This document shows, piece after piece, positions 38,701-51,725 of a stretch of 64,000 nucleotides of DNA. The translations under genes were made by a program, and so were the position numbers. The stretch comes from Pachypanchax playfairii. Lineage: Eukaryota > Chordata > Actinopteri > Cyprinodontiformes > Aplocheilidae. The stretch spans positions 774,929 to 838,928 of the forward strand of contig SSNP01000007.1 of NCBI GenBank assembly GCA_006937955.1, in the 5' to 3' direction. The notes below the pieces were generated by a model. That model was not told the DNA's origin. It saw only the letters and a list, made by a program, of their open reading frames with translations, and ran no database searches. Numbering within the stretch: the first letter of the stretch is position 1; every line of letters begins with the position of its first letter.

Positions 38701-40933
38701 CACACACGCTGGTCACTGTCTGATCATGCAAGCACTTGCAATGTAGTGCCAGATTGCACATAATTATTTTAAAGATTTTACCAAAATAGCTACAACTGTA
38801 TCATTTTTTCACATCAGAAGACTTTAGTTTAAAATTCTCATAGTAAAAGTAGCAGGTGATGTGCATCACCTCAAGGAATGCTGGTACCATTTTTATTTAA
38901 ACATAACTCTGTGCTATCTTGTTTACACTCTGGCCTCTTAAAGGACTATAAATTATAACAGTTCCTTCATTCCCCGAATTTGCAGAGAGGAAACAACTGG
39001 GCAGGACATTTACTGCAAGTAAAATGCATCTGATCCCATAACTCTGAACCATTACGGTAACTCCTGAGACAACACGAGGAGCTGAGCGCCATCCACTGGG
39101 ACCTATCCATTACCTCAGCACAGATTTGGCACATTTGCTGACAGAGCAGCGCCATCTTAATCCATCTTCTCTCTGGGTTTTGGCTGCATCTTTGAAAACC
39201 TCTTTTACTTTCCCCTCTGCTTTTTTCTTTATTTTTGCTTGTTTGAGAAATACAAATATTTTGGGTGGTGATGGCATATTATAGTGCATCAATGTTAGAT
39301 TTGACCTGAAGCCCTTGTGTGTGCATAAAATGAATGACTTCTATCGGAGGTTGATGTATTTTGGCGCTGTAACAAACAGTTATCTGGGTTCATTTATTAC
39401 AGTCTGTCTGTGGTTTCTTGACTGGTTCTTCCAATTTGGTTCACACTGAAATATCTTCTTTTCCAAAGTCAGAATGTCACTTTACAGGAAGCAGCCAGAT
39501 GAAGAATAAACCAATTTACTGAAACAGAAAGAAAAAGAGCTTCATGAGCAGCGTCTCTGAAACTGAAATAAGAAAAACTTTAACAAAAAAAGGAACAAAG
39601 ACAGTGAGCAAAACAGGGCTGACAGAAAATACAAGGATCTGATTTAAAAAAAACAGCTGAGAACCAGGAGCTGCATTGAGGGTGTGAATGAAACAAGTTG
39701 ACTACTCCTGTTTTCTGTCAGAGCTGGTTAAAAATATATAATAAGTTTAGGTTTCATAAAGAAATCCATGATCCCGTATTGTATATTTTGCACTAACCCC
39801 CAAAAGATCCTAAAAAAATTCTGTTTTGACTCATTAATATCACCAGATTTTTACAGAAATACTTGAAATTTCACCTGGAATGATGGTAAATGAATGTGAG
39901 CAAATCATTTTAGTAAAAACACAAACATTTCCTGTTATTTGGAGATAATCTGGGAGCTCATCTGATTGAAGTTCAGGTTCGAGATGCTGATTTGATAATT
40001 ATAGAAACAGTTCTTTCACAAGTACAAGTTTGGGTAATTGGAGTTTTTCCTTGCACATGCACACGCTGGACTGCTAAAAATGAGCAATCTCATTATAATT
40101 TACACGTTCTATTCATTTATTCATGAACTGGCTTCTTAAGGAGACCAGGGAGAGTCCAATCGACAGAGAGACACAAAAAGAATCCAACTGAGACAGAAGA
40201 AAGACGAGCTGGGACAAGGAAGACAATCAACATCTAATATTACATATGACAATATATAAAGCTTTTATTTAACTTTCCTAAAACACCAGTCAGAAACCCA
40301 TTTAAAACAAGAAGAATTTACACAACAGATCAAGTTAAATCCAACATCAATTAAATATGGAAAGAAAGAGCAGGTATGAAGAAGCTTCAAAGACACAAGG
40401 ATTGTTTGTGTGGAGGGAAAAGAAGGTGTGACTCTGCTCTCACTCTGCTGATTACAGATGAAGAGGGCTCTGTGGAGTTCTGCTGCAAGTTCCTGCTGCT
40501 TCTCCGTTGAGTGTGCCTAATGTTCCTTCGTCTCCATTACAACCCACAGCACTGCACCCATCACACACACATGCACACACATATATGTAAAACAACAACC
40601 AATGCTATCTAGTTGTCTCTTGCAGATGCCAAACTGTTGACTCTGAACAATATGAGCTTGAGTTCAGCACTTCCCCTCTCTTTGTAATCATTAAGGTAAT
40701 ATGTAGGTGGCAGTCGCTGCCAAGAAACCCTGGTAATAATTAGTTACAGAACACTAAATTACTGTTCACATATATAATACAGGGAAAGTGTCTTCTAGCT
40801 GAGCTTCTGATCCCTGGACGGTGTTTAAACCTACCATGAGAAGCAGCATGGAGCATCTAAAGTGAGAGATAGTTAATATTTTACTCACATAGTTTTATGA
40901 TTTTAATACTTTGTTTTCAGTTTTTGATTTACA
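35704..40933. other. Intergenic, no gene
   Basis: About 5.2 kb, AT-rich. A strong CTCF-like motif lies at 36611-36625. On the minus strand at about 39150, AAGATGGCGC (a YY1-like motif around an ATG) is followed by 14 codons and a GTAATG donor-like site. This could be an exon start but has no other support. I recognise no protein. Confidence 0.5.
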
Positions 40934-41258
40934 ATATCCATCCATCCATCTTCTAAACCTGCTTCATCCTGTTCAGGGTCGCAGGGAGCTGGTGCTTTTC
41001 TTCAGCTGTCATTGGGCGAGAGGAGGGGGACACTCTGGACACCAGTCCATCACAGGGCCACACATAGACAAAAAACCATACACACACACACCTAGGGATA
41101 ATTTAGTGTAACCAATTAACCTCTTGCATGTTTTTGGACTGAGTCCCCAGAGAAAACCTACACATTCATGGGGAGAAAATGCAGCAAGGCCCCCAGCCTG
41201 GACTCAAACCCAAGACCTTCTCGCTGCAAGGCAACAGCTGCTCCACCATGCAGCCTGA
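40934..41258 (+). repeat. Dispersed teleost repeat, plus orientation
   Basis: It starts with ATCCATCCATCC, then GGGTCGCAGGGAGCTGGTG, CCAGTCCATCACAGGGCCAC, CCTAGGGATAATTTAGTGTA, ACCAATTAACCT, TGTTTTTGGACTG and CAAACCCAAGACCTTCTCGC. This order of phrases is a very common noncoding interspersed repeat of fish genomes. Partial copies in the opposite orientation occur at 53990-54112 and 55430-55801. Confidence 0.85.
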
Positions 41259-41589
41259 TTTGCAATGTATAATATAAAAGATTTGTTTGGAAACTTTTTA
41301 GAATGTAAGCAATATAGGTATTTAATAAATCGTTTGAAATAGAACAAACAGTTTTTAGATTCTTTATACATCAAGAATCAGCACATCCTCAGTGTTGCCT
41401 GTCACCCTGCTCACAGTGCTCACAGTGCATCCAGCTGGGCCCATGTGGAGGGGACTTCCTTCAGGCTCAGTCCAGCTGAGCCCCACAACTCAAAGGCTCA
41501 GCCACCAGGTGATTTTCTGCAAGTTACGCTTAATTTCCAGCCCTCATCAGATTTGAATCATCAAAAAAGGAAAGGAGGTCCTGTAGTGT
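41259..41589. other. Short spacer between two repeats, no gene
   Basis: Nothing recognisable. It could include more degraded 5' sequence of the adjoining LINE. Confidence 0.4.
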
Positions 41590-41964
41590 TTCCAAGCTTG
41601 GCCTTAGATATTGGATGTGGAGTTCTGTTATCTGAGAGGAGCTCATTGTAGAGCTGCTGTTCTTCCTTTGGAGGTTTTCCAGGCATATCCCACTGAGAGG
41701 AGACCAGGACTCGCTGGAGGGATTATAAATTCCATCTGGTCTGAGATTCTCCAGCAGGAATGTAACAGTGTCTCTGGGCAGAAGGATGTCTGGGTTTCCC
41801 TCCTGGATCTGTCACCTCCTCAAACAACTGGAGATGATGGATGGATGGATGGATGGATGGATGGATGGATGGATGGATGGATGGATGGATGGATGGATGG
41901 ATGGATGGATGGATGGATGGATGGATGGACGGACGGACGGACGGATGGACGGATTGATGGATGG
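41590..41964 (+). mobile_element. RTE-type (Rex3-like) LINE 3' end with GATG tail
   Basis: GGCCTTAGATATTGG, GAGTTCTGTTATCTGAGAGG, AGCTCATTGTAGAGCTGCTG and TTTTCCAGGCATATCCCACT follow the 3' coding end of fish RTE-clade LINEs, with the expected order of phrases but stops and a deletion. It runs directly into about 130 bp of GATG/GGAC tetramers (41833-41964). A GATG-rich 3' terminus is characteristic of Rex3. The repetitive MDGW ORFs at 41611-41989 are translations of this tail and are not proteins. Confidence 0.78.
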
Positions 41965-43168
41965 AGAGAGATTAAGTTATCATAAATAGTAGATGATTAC
42001 ACAGGAACATATATTTAGATTTTTCCAACTAAATTGAAAACAGTTCATTTGAAGTTCCTTATGGAATAAAAGCAGATGTGGAAATCTCTACATGTGGGTC
42101 ACACACTCTTAGAAATCATAGACTCTCTTTATTTCAAAAGAAATGAACCAACCTGCTGCCTCCTCTTCAAAAATCCTGCATCAGGGATGGTGGTGCATTA
42201 GCACACACGACACAGACAATTTGCACATCTGTTGAACATTACGAACAGGTTTAAAGCAACATCAAGTCAACTTCTTTTCCATACACATCTGTTCTGTAGG
42301 TTTTACCACAGTTTCAGAAGTTAACTGTGGATTTAAAGAACCCCTTTGGAGCTGGTGAGTCACCCTGCGTGTCAGCGTCTTTGTCTCTCAGCTCTGTCAG
42401 TATGGCAGCAGGCAGGCGTCTGTTGGCAGGATGGTTGGACAGCAGGACAGTGACGGGGTGTCTGACAGAGAGCAGAGACAGGAGGCCAAGGAGGCAGAGG
42501 AGGGAAAGGAGACTCATCACACAGCAGCATTCAATCTGAACCATTCCAGCAACCACTCCACTCTGTATTCATCAGGAAAATTACAGCACGAAACAAAGAT
42601 GATTTGCATCTGGGTATTAATGTAATTAAGTGGTTGAGTAACAAAAAAGAATCGCACATATGGAAAAATGACTGTTTTCATTTCTAAACTTCTTGTTTTA
42701 GAAACCAGGTGGATTTTTAAAAGCTTTTGTCTCTGCATCGATGGCTCCTAACTAAAGTCTATTAAAGTTTTCACAGCAAACTGAGAATCAATAACAGTGA
42801 GGCGAAGTTCAAAGACCAAATCAGACCTTTCACAAAACTATCATCTGTAAAAATAAAGTTACAAAATACTGCAGAGAATCAGCTGCTTTGACCCGTTTGT
42901 CCTTAAAACAACACAGTCAACTTACCAAACTAACAAAAACAGATTTGTGCAGTTGTCAAGTGGCGCAGAAGAATAAGAGGCTTCAAAAATGTCACATTTT
43001 GACTGAATCAATATTTATTTGAAACATGGCATCTGGCTTTGTTTTTTATTTCTGTGGGATAAGTGCATTAACGTGATTGGTCATCTACTAGCAGACAAGC
43101 CACAGCATCCAGTTCATGCATCATTTTCAATTATGAGTTTGATTTTTGTCTCTTAAAGAATCTGTCTG

Positions 43169-43170
<2 letters not shown>
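41965..43170. other. Intergenic, no gene
   Basis: The overlapping ORFs on both strands at 42314-42625 lie in a locally GC-rich, purine-biased stretch and show no recognised domain. Confidence 0.5.

Positions 43171-43243
<73 letters not shown>
43171..43243 (+). repeat. GT microsatellite (about 36 units)
   Basis: Perfect GT repeat of 73 bp, likely highly length-polymorphic. Confidence 0.97.
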
Positions 43244-43247
<4 letters not shown>

Positions 43248-45655
43248 TCTCTCTGCTCTAACTCACAGCAGAGAATGAAGAAAACGCCTGTTCCTCAATC
43301 TCATCGCTATTATAATATCTTTTAAAGGCTTTTTAAGTTAAATCAGTTTACTTTCTCAGCAGCTCAATAGGAAGTCAGTGGAAACAAGAGAAGTGTTTTT
43401 GTAAATGAGTTAAGACACTTTTCTTGACGCACCATCTGTCCCACCTTTTGTCAGTTTACTTCCTGTTCTAAACAACAAAGACGCTCATCAGCTGTCATTG
43501 TGACCAGCCATCGGTGTGTGGAGTCCACCTGAAACTCTGAATATGCTGATGACTGACTTGATGTTTTTACAAAGAGCAGAAACAGTTGGAATAAAAAAAA
43601 AATCCAGATTAAATTCATTTAAGTTTTTAACAAAGTTAAAAACTGAATTTACTATCCAGGTTCTGTAGAACAGAACAACTTCATCATCAGAAAAATCCCA
43701 TCAATACAATATTAAACATAAGAAAATCTAGTTCTTTACTTCACCGTGTCTTTTAATGCTTTGGGACATTGAGGTACAGTAAACCCTCAGTACCTCGTAC
43801 CAGGCTGTGACATATTTCTACCATAAGCCATTTATATTCAGGCTGATTCCAGCTTTTAATATATTGTTGTGAGGTGAGTTATAACCTGATGCAGATGTGC
43901 AGACAACAGAGGTGGAAAACAGTGCAAAGCTATTTAATAGCAAAATAAAAAGCTGGCAAGGCGTCAAGAACAAAAGTTACGATAAAATCCAAACCGCAGA
44001 ACACAGGAAATCAACTTGGACAAAGAACAGTGTTTGAAACAGTAGCCTCTGAAAATGAGTTGAACGAAGCTGATGATTTTAAACACAGGGTGGATGGATC
44101 AGTGGAAGGAGAGCTGCCTGATTTGTGGAGCTGAGGACAACAATCAGCTGATGACACAGGAAGTAAAACTCAAACAAGACTGAACACAAAAAAACATCTC
44201 AAACAAAACAAGGAAAATCTCCAATTCTAGAAACAAAACACACACACAACCCAAACCATGACATGTACAGCAACTAGGAGGTCTGATTTAAAGGAAGGAG
44301 CCTTAAATGCTCCAAATCTAGACTGTTTACTGGCTGCATCACTGAAGATATTTATCTGTTTTCATGTTTTACTTCTTTGATGTGCAAATAGATGCACGAT
44401 CAGCTCGAGAACTGAGTTTTTAACCTACATTTAATTAATGCAATTAGAAATCCTCAGTGCTCCACCTTTGCATTAATAGAGTGACATGAAATCTCATATC
44501 AACAGCGATGGAAGGATTTTGTTTACCCGTGGTCATCTTTAAAAATTCCAACAAGGTCTCTTTGCCGTGTTTGGATTTGTGATTCCAAAGTCAAAATCTC
44601 TTTCATCCATCGGCAGTCTGTGACTCACTGGCTGTGGATTTTCTGTCTGTTTCTTTTTCACCCTCTCCACATTCATCCATAGCTGTTGGAGAACCACCAA
44701 CAAACTCTCTGAGTTGACTGACTTTCCTGGAGGAGTTTGAGAATCGTTTTAATTGTTTCATCTGACAGCTCTTTTGTTGGGGGGGCACATTTCCTGCACA
44801 ATAGTTTGTTACCGTCTGCAAGCAATCTCCTTTGAATACAGACTCGTTTGCTATTTTTTCTCCGGGAGGGAATTATTCCACCCACTTCAAGAGGAAAAAA
44901 AGCCCTTAATCACAAGAATTAATTTACAGTTTGTTTTTTTTAAACAATTTTCAGCTATCGAAGGAGGATCTCAGATGTGAACTGTTTTGCAGAAGACTGG
45001 AAATCTTTTAAGAGCAGTGATTCTATATTTTTGTCAAGTTCTCTTAAATACACAGCTAACTGAATGAGAGTTTCTTTCTACATGTGAATACATGAAATGA
45101 AATTCAAACACAGTTTCTGTCTTGTTAAAGATCGATGAAGTTTAATTTCTTTACAATCTGACGTCCACTTGAGAATACTGAGGATATTATAAATATAGTT
45201 TCTATAATTTTCCAACAGCAGTTGAGTAATTCAATTACAATAAATACAGAGATACATAGTGTTCCTCTGTTTACACGAACCCAAGTTCACTGATTAACGC
45301 CTCTAAAACCTAAAATAAACCCATTCTGCAGTGTGTTTGCTAATTCTGCTCAAATCATATTTATAAAGTTGCCTGCGGGATAATTACTGCAGCCTTTTCT
45401 TGTAATGTTTGCAGAACTTTCAGATTCAAGGACAAATAACTTAGATTAGGTGGTAAAATGTGTTTAATAACTACTGAAACTTTATTTAAAAAAATTTAAT
45501 CTCTTGTGACCACCAGTGTCTAATATGGATAATAAATCTATTTAGTACTTGTTTATCAAATTTAACGAACAAATTATTGTAGATGAGTTTAGGTTAGATT
45601 TGTTTTGCTGTTTTTCGCCTGATTCATCTCTGCATCTTTTTTTAGGAAGCAACTG
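43244..45655. other. Intergenic, no gene
   Basis: AT-rich. 43880-44270 is purine-rich and resembles unclassified dispersed fish repeats. The ORFs at 44603-44980 have no recognisable features. Confidence 0.5.
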
Positions 45656-45663
45656 ACTGGACT

Positions 45664-45935
45664 CAGGACCGCCCCGAGCTGCATGTTGCCCGAGGCGAAA
45701 AGGGATTTTGGCGCCCCCTACTGCCCATAACAGAAACAACGTAACTCAATAACTGGATTATATTGCAAAAAATATTTATTCATACTAAAATGAACAGTAG
45801 AGATGATAGATAGATATTTAATTATTACTTATTTTGCTCTTTACATGAGATGAATGGTGTGTCCAACAGTTTGTCCCTCCAGCAGAGGGCACCTTAGGCA
45901 ATTGCCTAGTCTGCCTATGCCCAGAACCGGCCCTG
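45664..45935. mobile_element. hAT-type MITE with 8-bp target duplication
   Basis: The 272-bp element is flanked by the perfect 8-bp direct repeat ACTGGACT (45656-45663 and 45936-45943), the target-site length of hAT transposons. Its ends are inverted: CAGGACCGCCCCGAGC on the left and CAGGGCCGGTTCTGGGC on the reverse-complemented right. The phrase TAGGCAATTGCCTAGTCTGC is shared with abundant fish hAT MITEs. It carries a CTCF-like motif at 45879-45893. No transposase is present; the 65-codon minus-strand ORF is a shadow. Confidence 0.88.
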
Positions 45936-45943
45936 ACTGGACT

Positions 45944-48900
45944 TCACGTTGTTGTGGAACAGGTAACATGATGATGCCATGATGTGGATGTCTTCTTTAT
46001 AGATGAGAAGCAGTGTGGTGACAGCAGGATGCCCTTAGAGCAGGTGTTGTAAGGTTTCTTTAAAGAAAAAAAAGTTTCTGCTCCTCTCATGAGTTCAAAC
46101 AAATTAAAAGAGACCATCAATAAGTTGTTTGCTTTCTGTCATCATAGCTGTCTCCATCTTTTTCATCACTCATTTTCAACAAAAGATGTAAAAAAGAATA
46201 GACAGATGCATCAAACTGAGTTTCACACTCTCACAAAACGAGCAGCAGACGTTTACAGCTGCGATCAACATCTGTGAAGTTAGCAGCCTGATCCAGGATT
46301 GGTTCCTGCAGCATCTAATGCCACAATTCCCATGACTTTTATAAGCTTGATTAAATGTCATCAACCCCAATATAAAGGTATATTTAAACAGCTCTCACAC
46401 ATGGAGTAGGGACGATGTGCACTGTTTGTTCATCTAAGACAAACATACAGTAATGACAGGGCTGTTCTCAGCATCAGTTCTTATGATAAATATTGTGTCT
46501 GGCTTTCAGAGCTACACAACTCTGTCCAGATCATACAGAGCTGTGACAGGAGTTCAATCAAAACATTATCTTCTCCTTAAATCTACTTTTTGCAGTCTGA
46601 CCTTTACAAACTCCCCAAACTGCATGAAGACATAGTGTATCTTCATTTATATCTGCAGACGATTAGCTTGGTGGAGCAGATAACCCTGTCAGTCCTGCTC
46701 TTTGCTGTAAGCAATGGCTGCGTAATAAGACCAGAAACAACGTGGTCTAAATTCAGATAGAATCATGGCAGCTAGCCTAAACAGAACAGAACCTCTTTGG
46801 CAACATCGATGCTGAAGAGCAAAAATGGCACCTTAATTGATTATGCTTTTTTAATGCTAATGTAATAAAGAGAATGTTGTTAGTACTGATGCAGAATAAT
46901 TATTTTAAAGTTTTGTTTCCATGCAGCTAGCTCAACACTAACAGAGCTTCTCTCGTCTCCTGGGAGTCCCTCAACAAAAAGAATGACCACCTGCCGCTGC
47001 AGTCATTTATCCATGAGAGGAAGGTCCTCTGTGAGCCAAATGACTTCCAATAAAGAAGCAGAAGGTTGTACATTCTTTTCTTTATAAATATATTAGCTTT
47101 AAAACGACCACGGAAGTTCATCGGAGGAGGTAGGGACTGCGGTGGTGCCTTTAATTCTGCCTCAATTTCATTTATGCTGCTTGATTTAGTTTCACTCAAG
47201 AGTCTTTCCACAGCCGCCCCGGGGGTTCGAAACTCTGATTGTTTCTGTCATCACTCAGCTCATCCAGCCTGATTCGTTCCGTGTGATGTGAGTTCATGGG
47301 AGTCTTATTTTAAACCTTTTCCTGGAGAGTGTATGTGTGGAGGATTGTTGCTTGTCTGACATCAAGTCAAGGATCTGAGTGTTGCTCTCTCATTGATCAC
47401 CGCCGCAGACACGAATAGCTCGGTCAGCGTGGTTCTCCAAAGTCTGGCTTCTAAGAAAGAGCACAGAAATAAGACCACAAAAACAGGTAAAACGTGTGTG
47501 AGGGAGCATGTGAGCAAGACAGGAAGAAGAGAAGATCAACACCCTGCTGCATCCTTGCTGTGAGGTGTGGCTCATACTGTCAGAACACAGTCACAAACAC
47601 ACATATACTTTAAGAAAGCAGCAAAAATTGCAAATAATAAAACAACTTTGATGTTTTGGTGTTAAAGACGTTTGACATAACATTTCGAACTCAGTTGAAA
47701 TTTGTTAGATTTGGTCAAATTTTCAGAACTTTATGGCGCTCATCCTCCATCAGTTACCTCGTCTCTATAAATATCTATTTGACTCATCTGGGGTCTGGGA
47801 GCTGGGGTAGAACACATTATCGTGTTTATTACAAATTCTAAACAAGCTGATCAATAAAGTACTAATATTGTAAATTGGGAGATTCTTCCAGTTAAATAAA
47901 AAATGCTAACTGCTGTATTTTATCAAGTTTTGAGGCCACGTAGCCACTAATTCTTGGGTAAAACCATCTAATGTTATTAAAAATGATGAAAACTTGCTGT
48001 AATTAAATAATGTTGCTGAACACACTTTAAACTTTACAACAATTAATTTAATCTGATTTCCAGTGCTGACGTGTTTCCATATGATAAAATACATTATTGA
48101 CATGGAAATAACAGTATTTGATTTTTGTTTTTTTTGTTTTTCAGTTACAACTTGCACAAGCCAATCAAGTGTCACAGTTATTTGTTTTTAGAACACTGAG
48201 AAGTGATTGCTGAAATACTTTCTTCTCAGGTCTCTACAAAATCCATCAATCTGCTCCAACATGCCCAGAAGAATTGTACCGCCTGTGAAGCCGTGCACAC
48301 TTTTTCCCACCAATATGTCACATATTACACTCATATGGCTCTCTGCTTCAAACCACTGAGCTCTTCCATCTGAAGACCTTAATTTTCTCTGTAAAATACC
48401 TCAGAATGAAAAACTAAATTTTGGCATAGAGACATGTCATGACTTAAAATCTGTAAAGTGCCCACAAAAAGGTGTTTCTGCTGCAGATCGCCAAGCTTAG
48501 CAAAGTAATGGGGTTTTTTTTTTGTTAAAATTATAGTTTAAAGCTAAAATTTCTTGTTGTTTTGTAGAAATCTGTTTACAGAAATAGAAATCTGTGTTGA
48601 AATCAAAGTCTCTCATCATAAAGAACCGTCTTCAATCCCATTGAGGACAACTGGACAGAGTTTTCTCATTTTATTTTTTTTGTCTACATGAATCTCGGGG
48701 AAACTCTGAGATGAGAAAAACCTTCGAGCACAAGGATCACACTCACATTCAGAACCCTGAAAAACAGAATGAAGGTGTCAAGTATAATTTGCACACATTT
48801 GCATCTTCTTGTACTTTTTTTAAAATAAAGATATTTAAAAGGCTCTTTCAACCTCTGAAGAGCCATTTCTGAAAATGCTGTGAAAGTGTTTTTTCTCAGA

Positions 48901-50981
48901 GCAATAAAGACGAGCCAAGTGCTCCATCCTGAGCAGAGAGGAGACAACAATGAAAAAGATAACATTTGCATGTTGTGACATTTACATCAGGTGATAAATA
49001 TACTTTTAATATGCCTTTCCACTGCCTAATATTTCCCCCAATTAGATTAAGTATGCTGAAGGATGTTTGGGATGGGATACAGGAAGTGCTCTCAGCTGTC
49101 TGCTTGTGGTCCCTCTGCTTACATTCAGAAGACGGATGGTCTGCAAGTGGCATTTTAACACATCGTAGCTTTGGATTGCTTTATGTTCAGGTACACACTA
49201 ATACACTACTTCTCTGTTACCTTATACGTTATCCATCTGACACACACACACACAAGTGTCTCTCAGATGTATGAGGACAATTCTAGGAGCATATTGTCTT
49301 GTGAAAAATGTAGTTCTGTTCCACGTTAAGGTTTAAACACCTTCTATGGAACAGAAAATTCCTGCACTTTTTCTACTGCAGAAAAACTATTTTTAAATGA
49401 TTATATATCAAGACAACACATATAACTTTGAATTAAATATTACTTTAAAGATTTTTGTTTAGGGTTTGAACTGCTGCCAAAACAAACCTAATCGTGTATG
49501 TGTTTATTCATCTCTTATTTAATATGTTCCTAATTGTTTTCATTCATCTGTTGTTGTTGTTTTTATTTCACTTATTTTGAATGTTTCTATTTTTACATTT
49601 TGTATTATGATGCTCTGATTGGTGCATTTTTTTATTTTAATTATTTCCCTTTTGCTTGCCACAGTAACAATAAAGATATTCATTAATTCATAGTCACAGT
49701 TGGAGAAAAGGCTTGTTATTGTTATTGTTGCTCAGTTTGGTTCCCAGAATGAGTTTAATGTAACGAGCAGGAGTGAAAACAATTCAGTTCCCGTGTGCCA
49801 AAACAAAGATACATGGTTGAAGATTTCAATTGTGTCGGAGTTCAGCAAAGCCTTTACAATACATTTGTCTTTCAGTTACACAACTTTCCTTCGTGCACAG
49901 CACATTTAACTCTCACTCATTCCCTGATTAGCATATTGTGCAATGCGGAGCACGGTGTCTCGTTAAAGGACACCTCGGCATGATGCAGAGCTGCTAATCA
50001 AACTCTCAGACTTCAGATTAAAAAAACAACCCGTGAACCATCGAATTACAGCCTCATCCAGAAAGAAGTGGGACAAACGAGAAGTTGGGACTTGTATTGT
50101 ATATTATTAATATATAAAAATGTTTGTTTTATCTAAATCAAATATGATGTTCAAACCCAGTATTACAAGATAAAAGAAAATGTTTTGATTGATCTTGGGT
50201 AAATTTGACTGATGTGTTTTTTGGCCAACTTCTTGTACAACAAAATCCTGGATTTCAACTTATTAAGAAATAAATAACATATTTAATCAGGTTATAAATG
50301 GATGAATCAAGCTCCAACGTCTCTCGCTGAAGCTCACAAATTCCTGCACGAATGATTCAGCGGTTTGTTGAGACAAAGATGGACGGCTTTTAAAAGTCCT
50401 CTAAAAATTGTGTGTTAATGCAGTCAGACAGGAAACCTTCACACACTGATGTCAACAACACTTTTAAATACAATTTATGAGTTTCTTCCACCTGCAATAT
50501 TTTTGCACCTATTACTCAAAAAAACATGCCCATTTTTCTTTTTTCTTTTAAAGGACTTAAAGGAATGAAAAGATTAAGGGGTTCGAGGATGAATCTTTAA
50601 GTGATTTTTGTTTCAGTAGCTTTCTCAGAATTAATGTAACTCTTTCTGACTCTTGAAAAATGGAATATTTAAAATCTGACGTCTGGCTTTTTATCCAGGC
50701 GTGAGACTGAAATATCAGCTCAATATCACATGATTATGACTGGGCCCAGACACTACCTGACTGTGATATAATGTGAAGCCAAGGGAGAGCAGACACACAG
50801 GAAAAAGAGTGAAAGTGCAGTGTGGTCGAGGCAGAACGCGAGCACTAATCACTGACTCCAGCTGAAGAAATACACAAGCGCCTCGCAGCTTATTGAGAGA
50901 TAATGGGATTCTCAGGGCAACAGACTCGCTGCTAAAGACAGAAACGAAATTTCAAACGTAACATTCGACTCCGTTTTCCTG
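45944..50981. other. Intergenic, no gene
   Basis: About 5 kb. The minus-strand reading at 46927-47230 is unusually free of stops and contains KAPPQSLPPPMNFRGRFKA; I do not recognise it. 49900-50010 contains CTGATTAGCATATTGTGCAA and CTGCTAATCAA, homeodomain/octamer-like motifs that could belong to a conserved enhancer. Other ORFs are unsupported. Confidence 0.5.
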
Positions 50982-51031
<50 letters not shown>

Positions 51032-51655
51032 TTGTATTTCTGACCTCCTGGGGACCCGTTTCCTGACTTTTACTATCTTTCTGGGGTCTGAGGGTTCTTG
51101 TGGGGACCGAAGCCTGGTCCCCATGGGGGGGACTCCCCTTTTTAGGGTTAGGGGTTAGGTTTATAGGTATGGTGTTAATAGAGTTTTAGTTAGTCTTAGG
51201 GTTAGTTATAGATCAGTAATGGTTAAGGTTAGTAAAAGGGTTTGGGTTAGGTATAAATCTAGTTACTAAAATCAATGGAAGTCAATGGACGGTCCCCATA
51301 AGGATACCAAAACACACTTGTGGGTGTGTGTGTGTGTGTGTGTGTGTGTGAGTGTGTGTGTGGGTTTGTATTTCTGACCTCCTGGGGACCCGTTTCGTGT
51401 CTTTTACTATCTTTCTGGGGTCTGAGGGTTCTTGTGGGGACCGAAGCCTGGTCCCCATGGGGGGGACTCCCCTTTTTAGGGTTAGGGGTTAGGTTTATAG
51501 GTATGGTGTGAATAGAGTTTTAGTTAGTCTTAGGGTTAGTTATAGATCAGTAATGGTTAAGGTTAGTAAAAGGGTTTGGGTTAGGTATAAATCTAGTTAC
51601 TAAAATCAATGGAAGTCAATGGACGGTCCCCATAAGGATACCAAAACACACTTGT

Positions 51656-51725
<70 letters not shown>

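Noticed and set aside
39110..39292. Minus-strand AAGATGGCGC start followed by a donor-like GTAATG as a first exon
   Set aside because: A YY1-like motif and a weak donor alone are not enough. The surroundings are not CpG-rich and no downstream exon is recognised.
41611..41989. ORFs with MDGWMDGW repeats
   Set aside because: Translation of the GATG tetranucleotide tail of a LINE, with no protein meaning.
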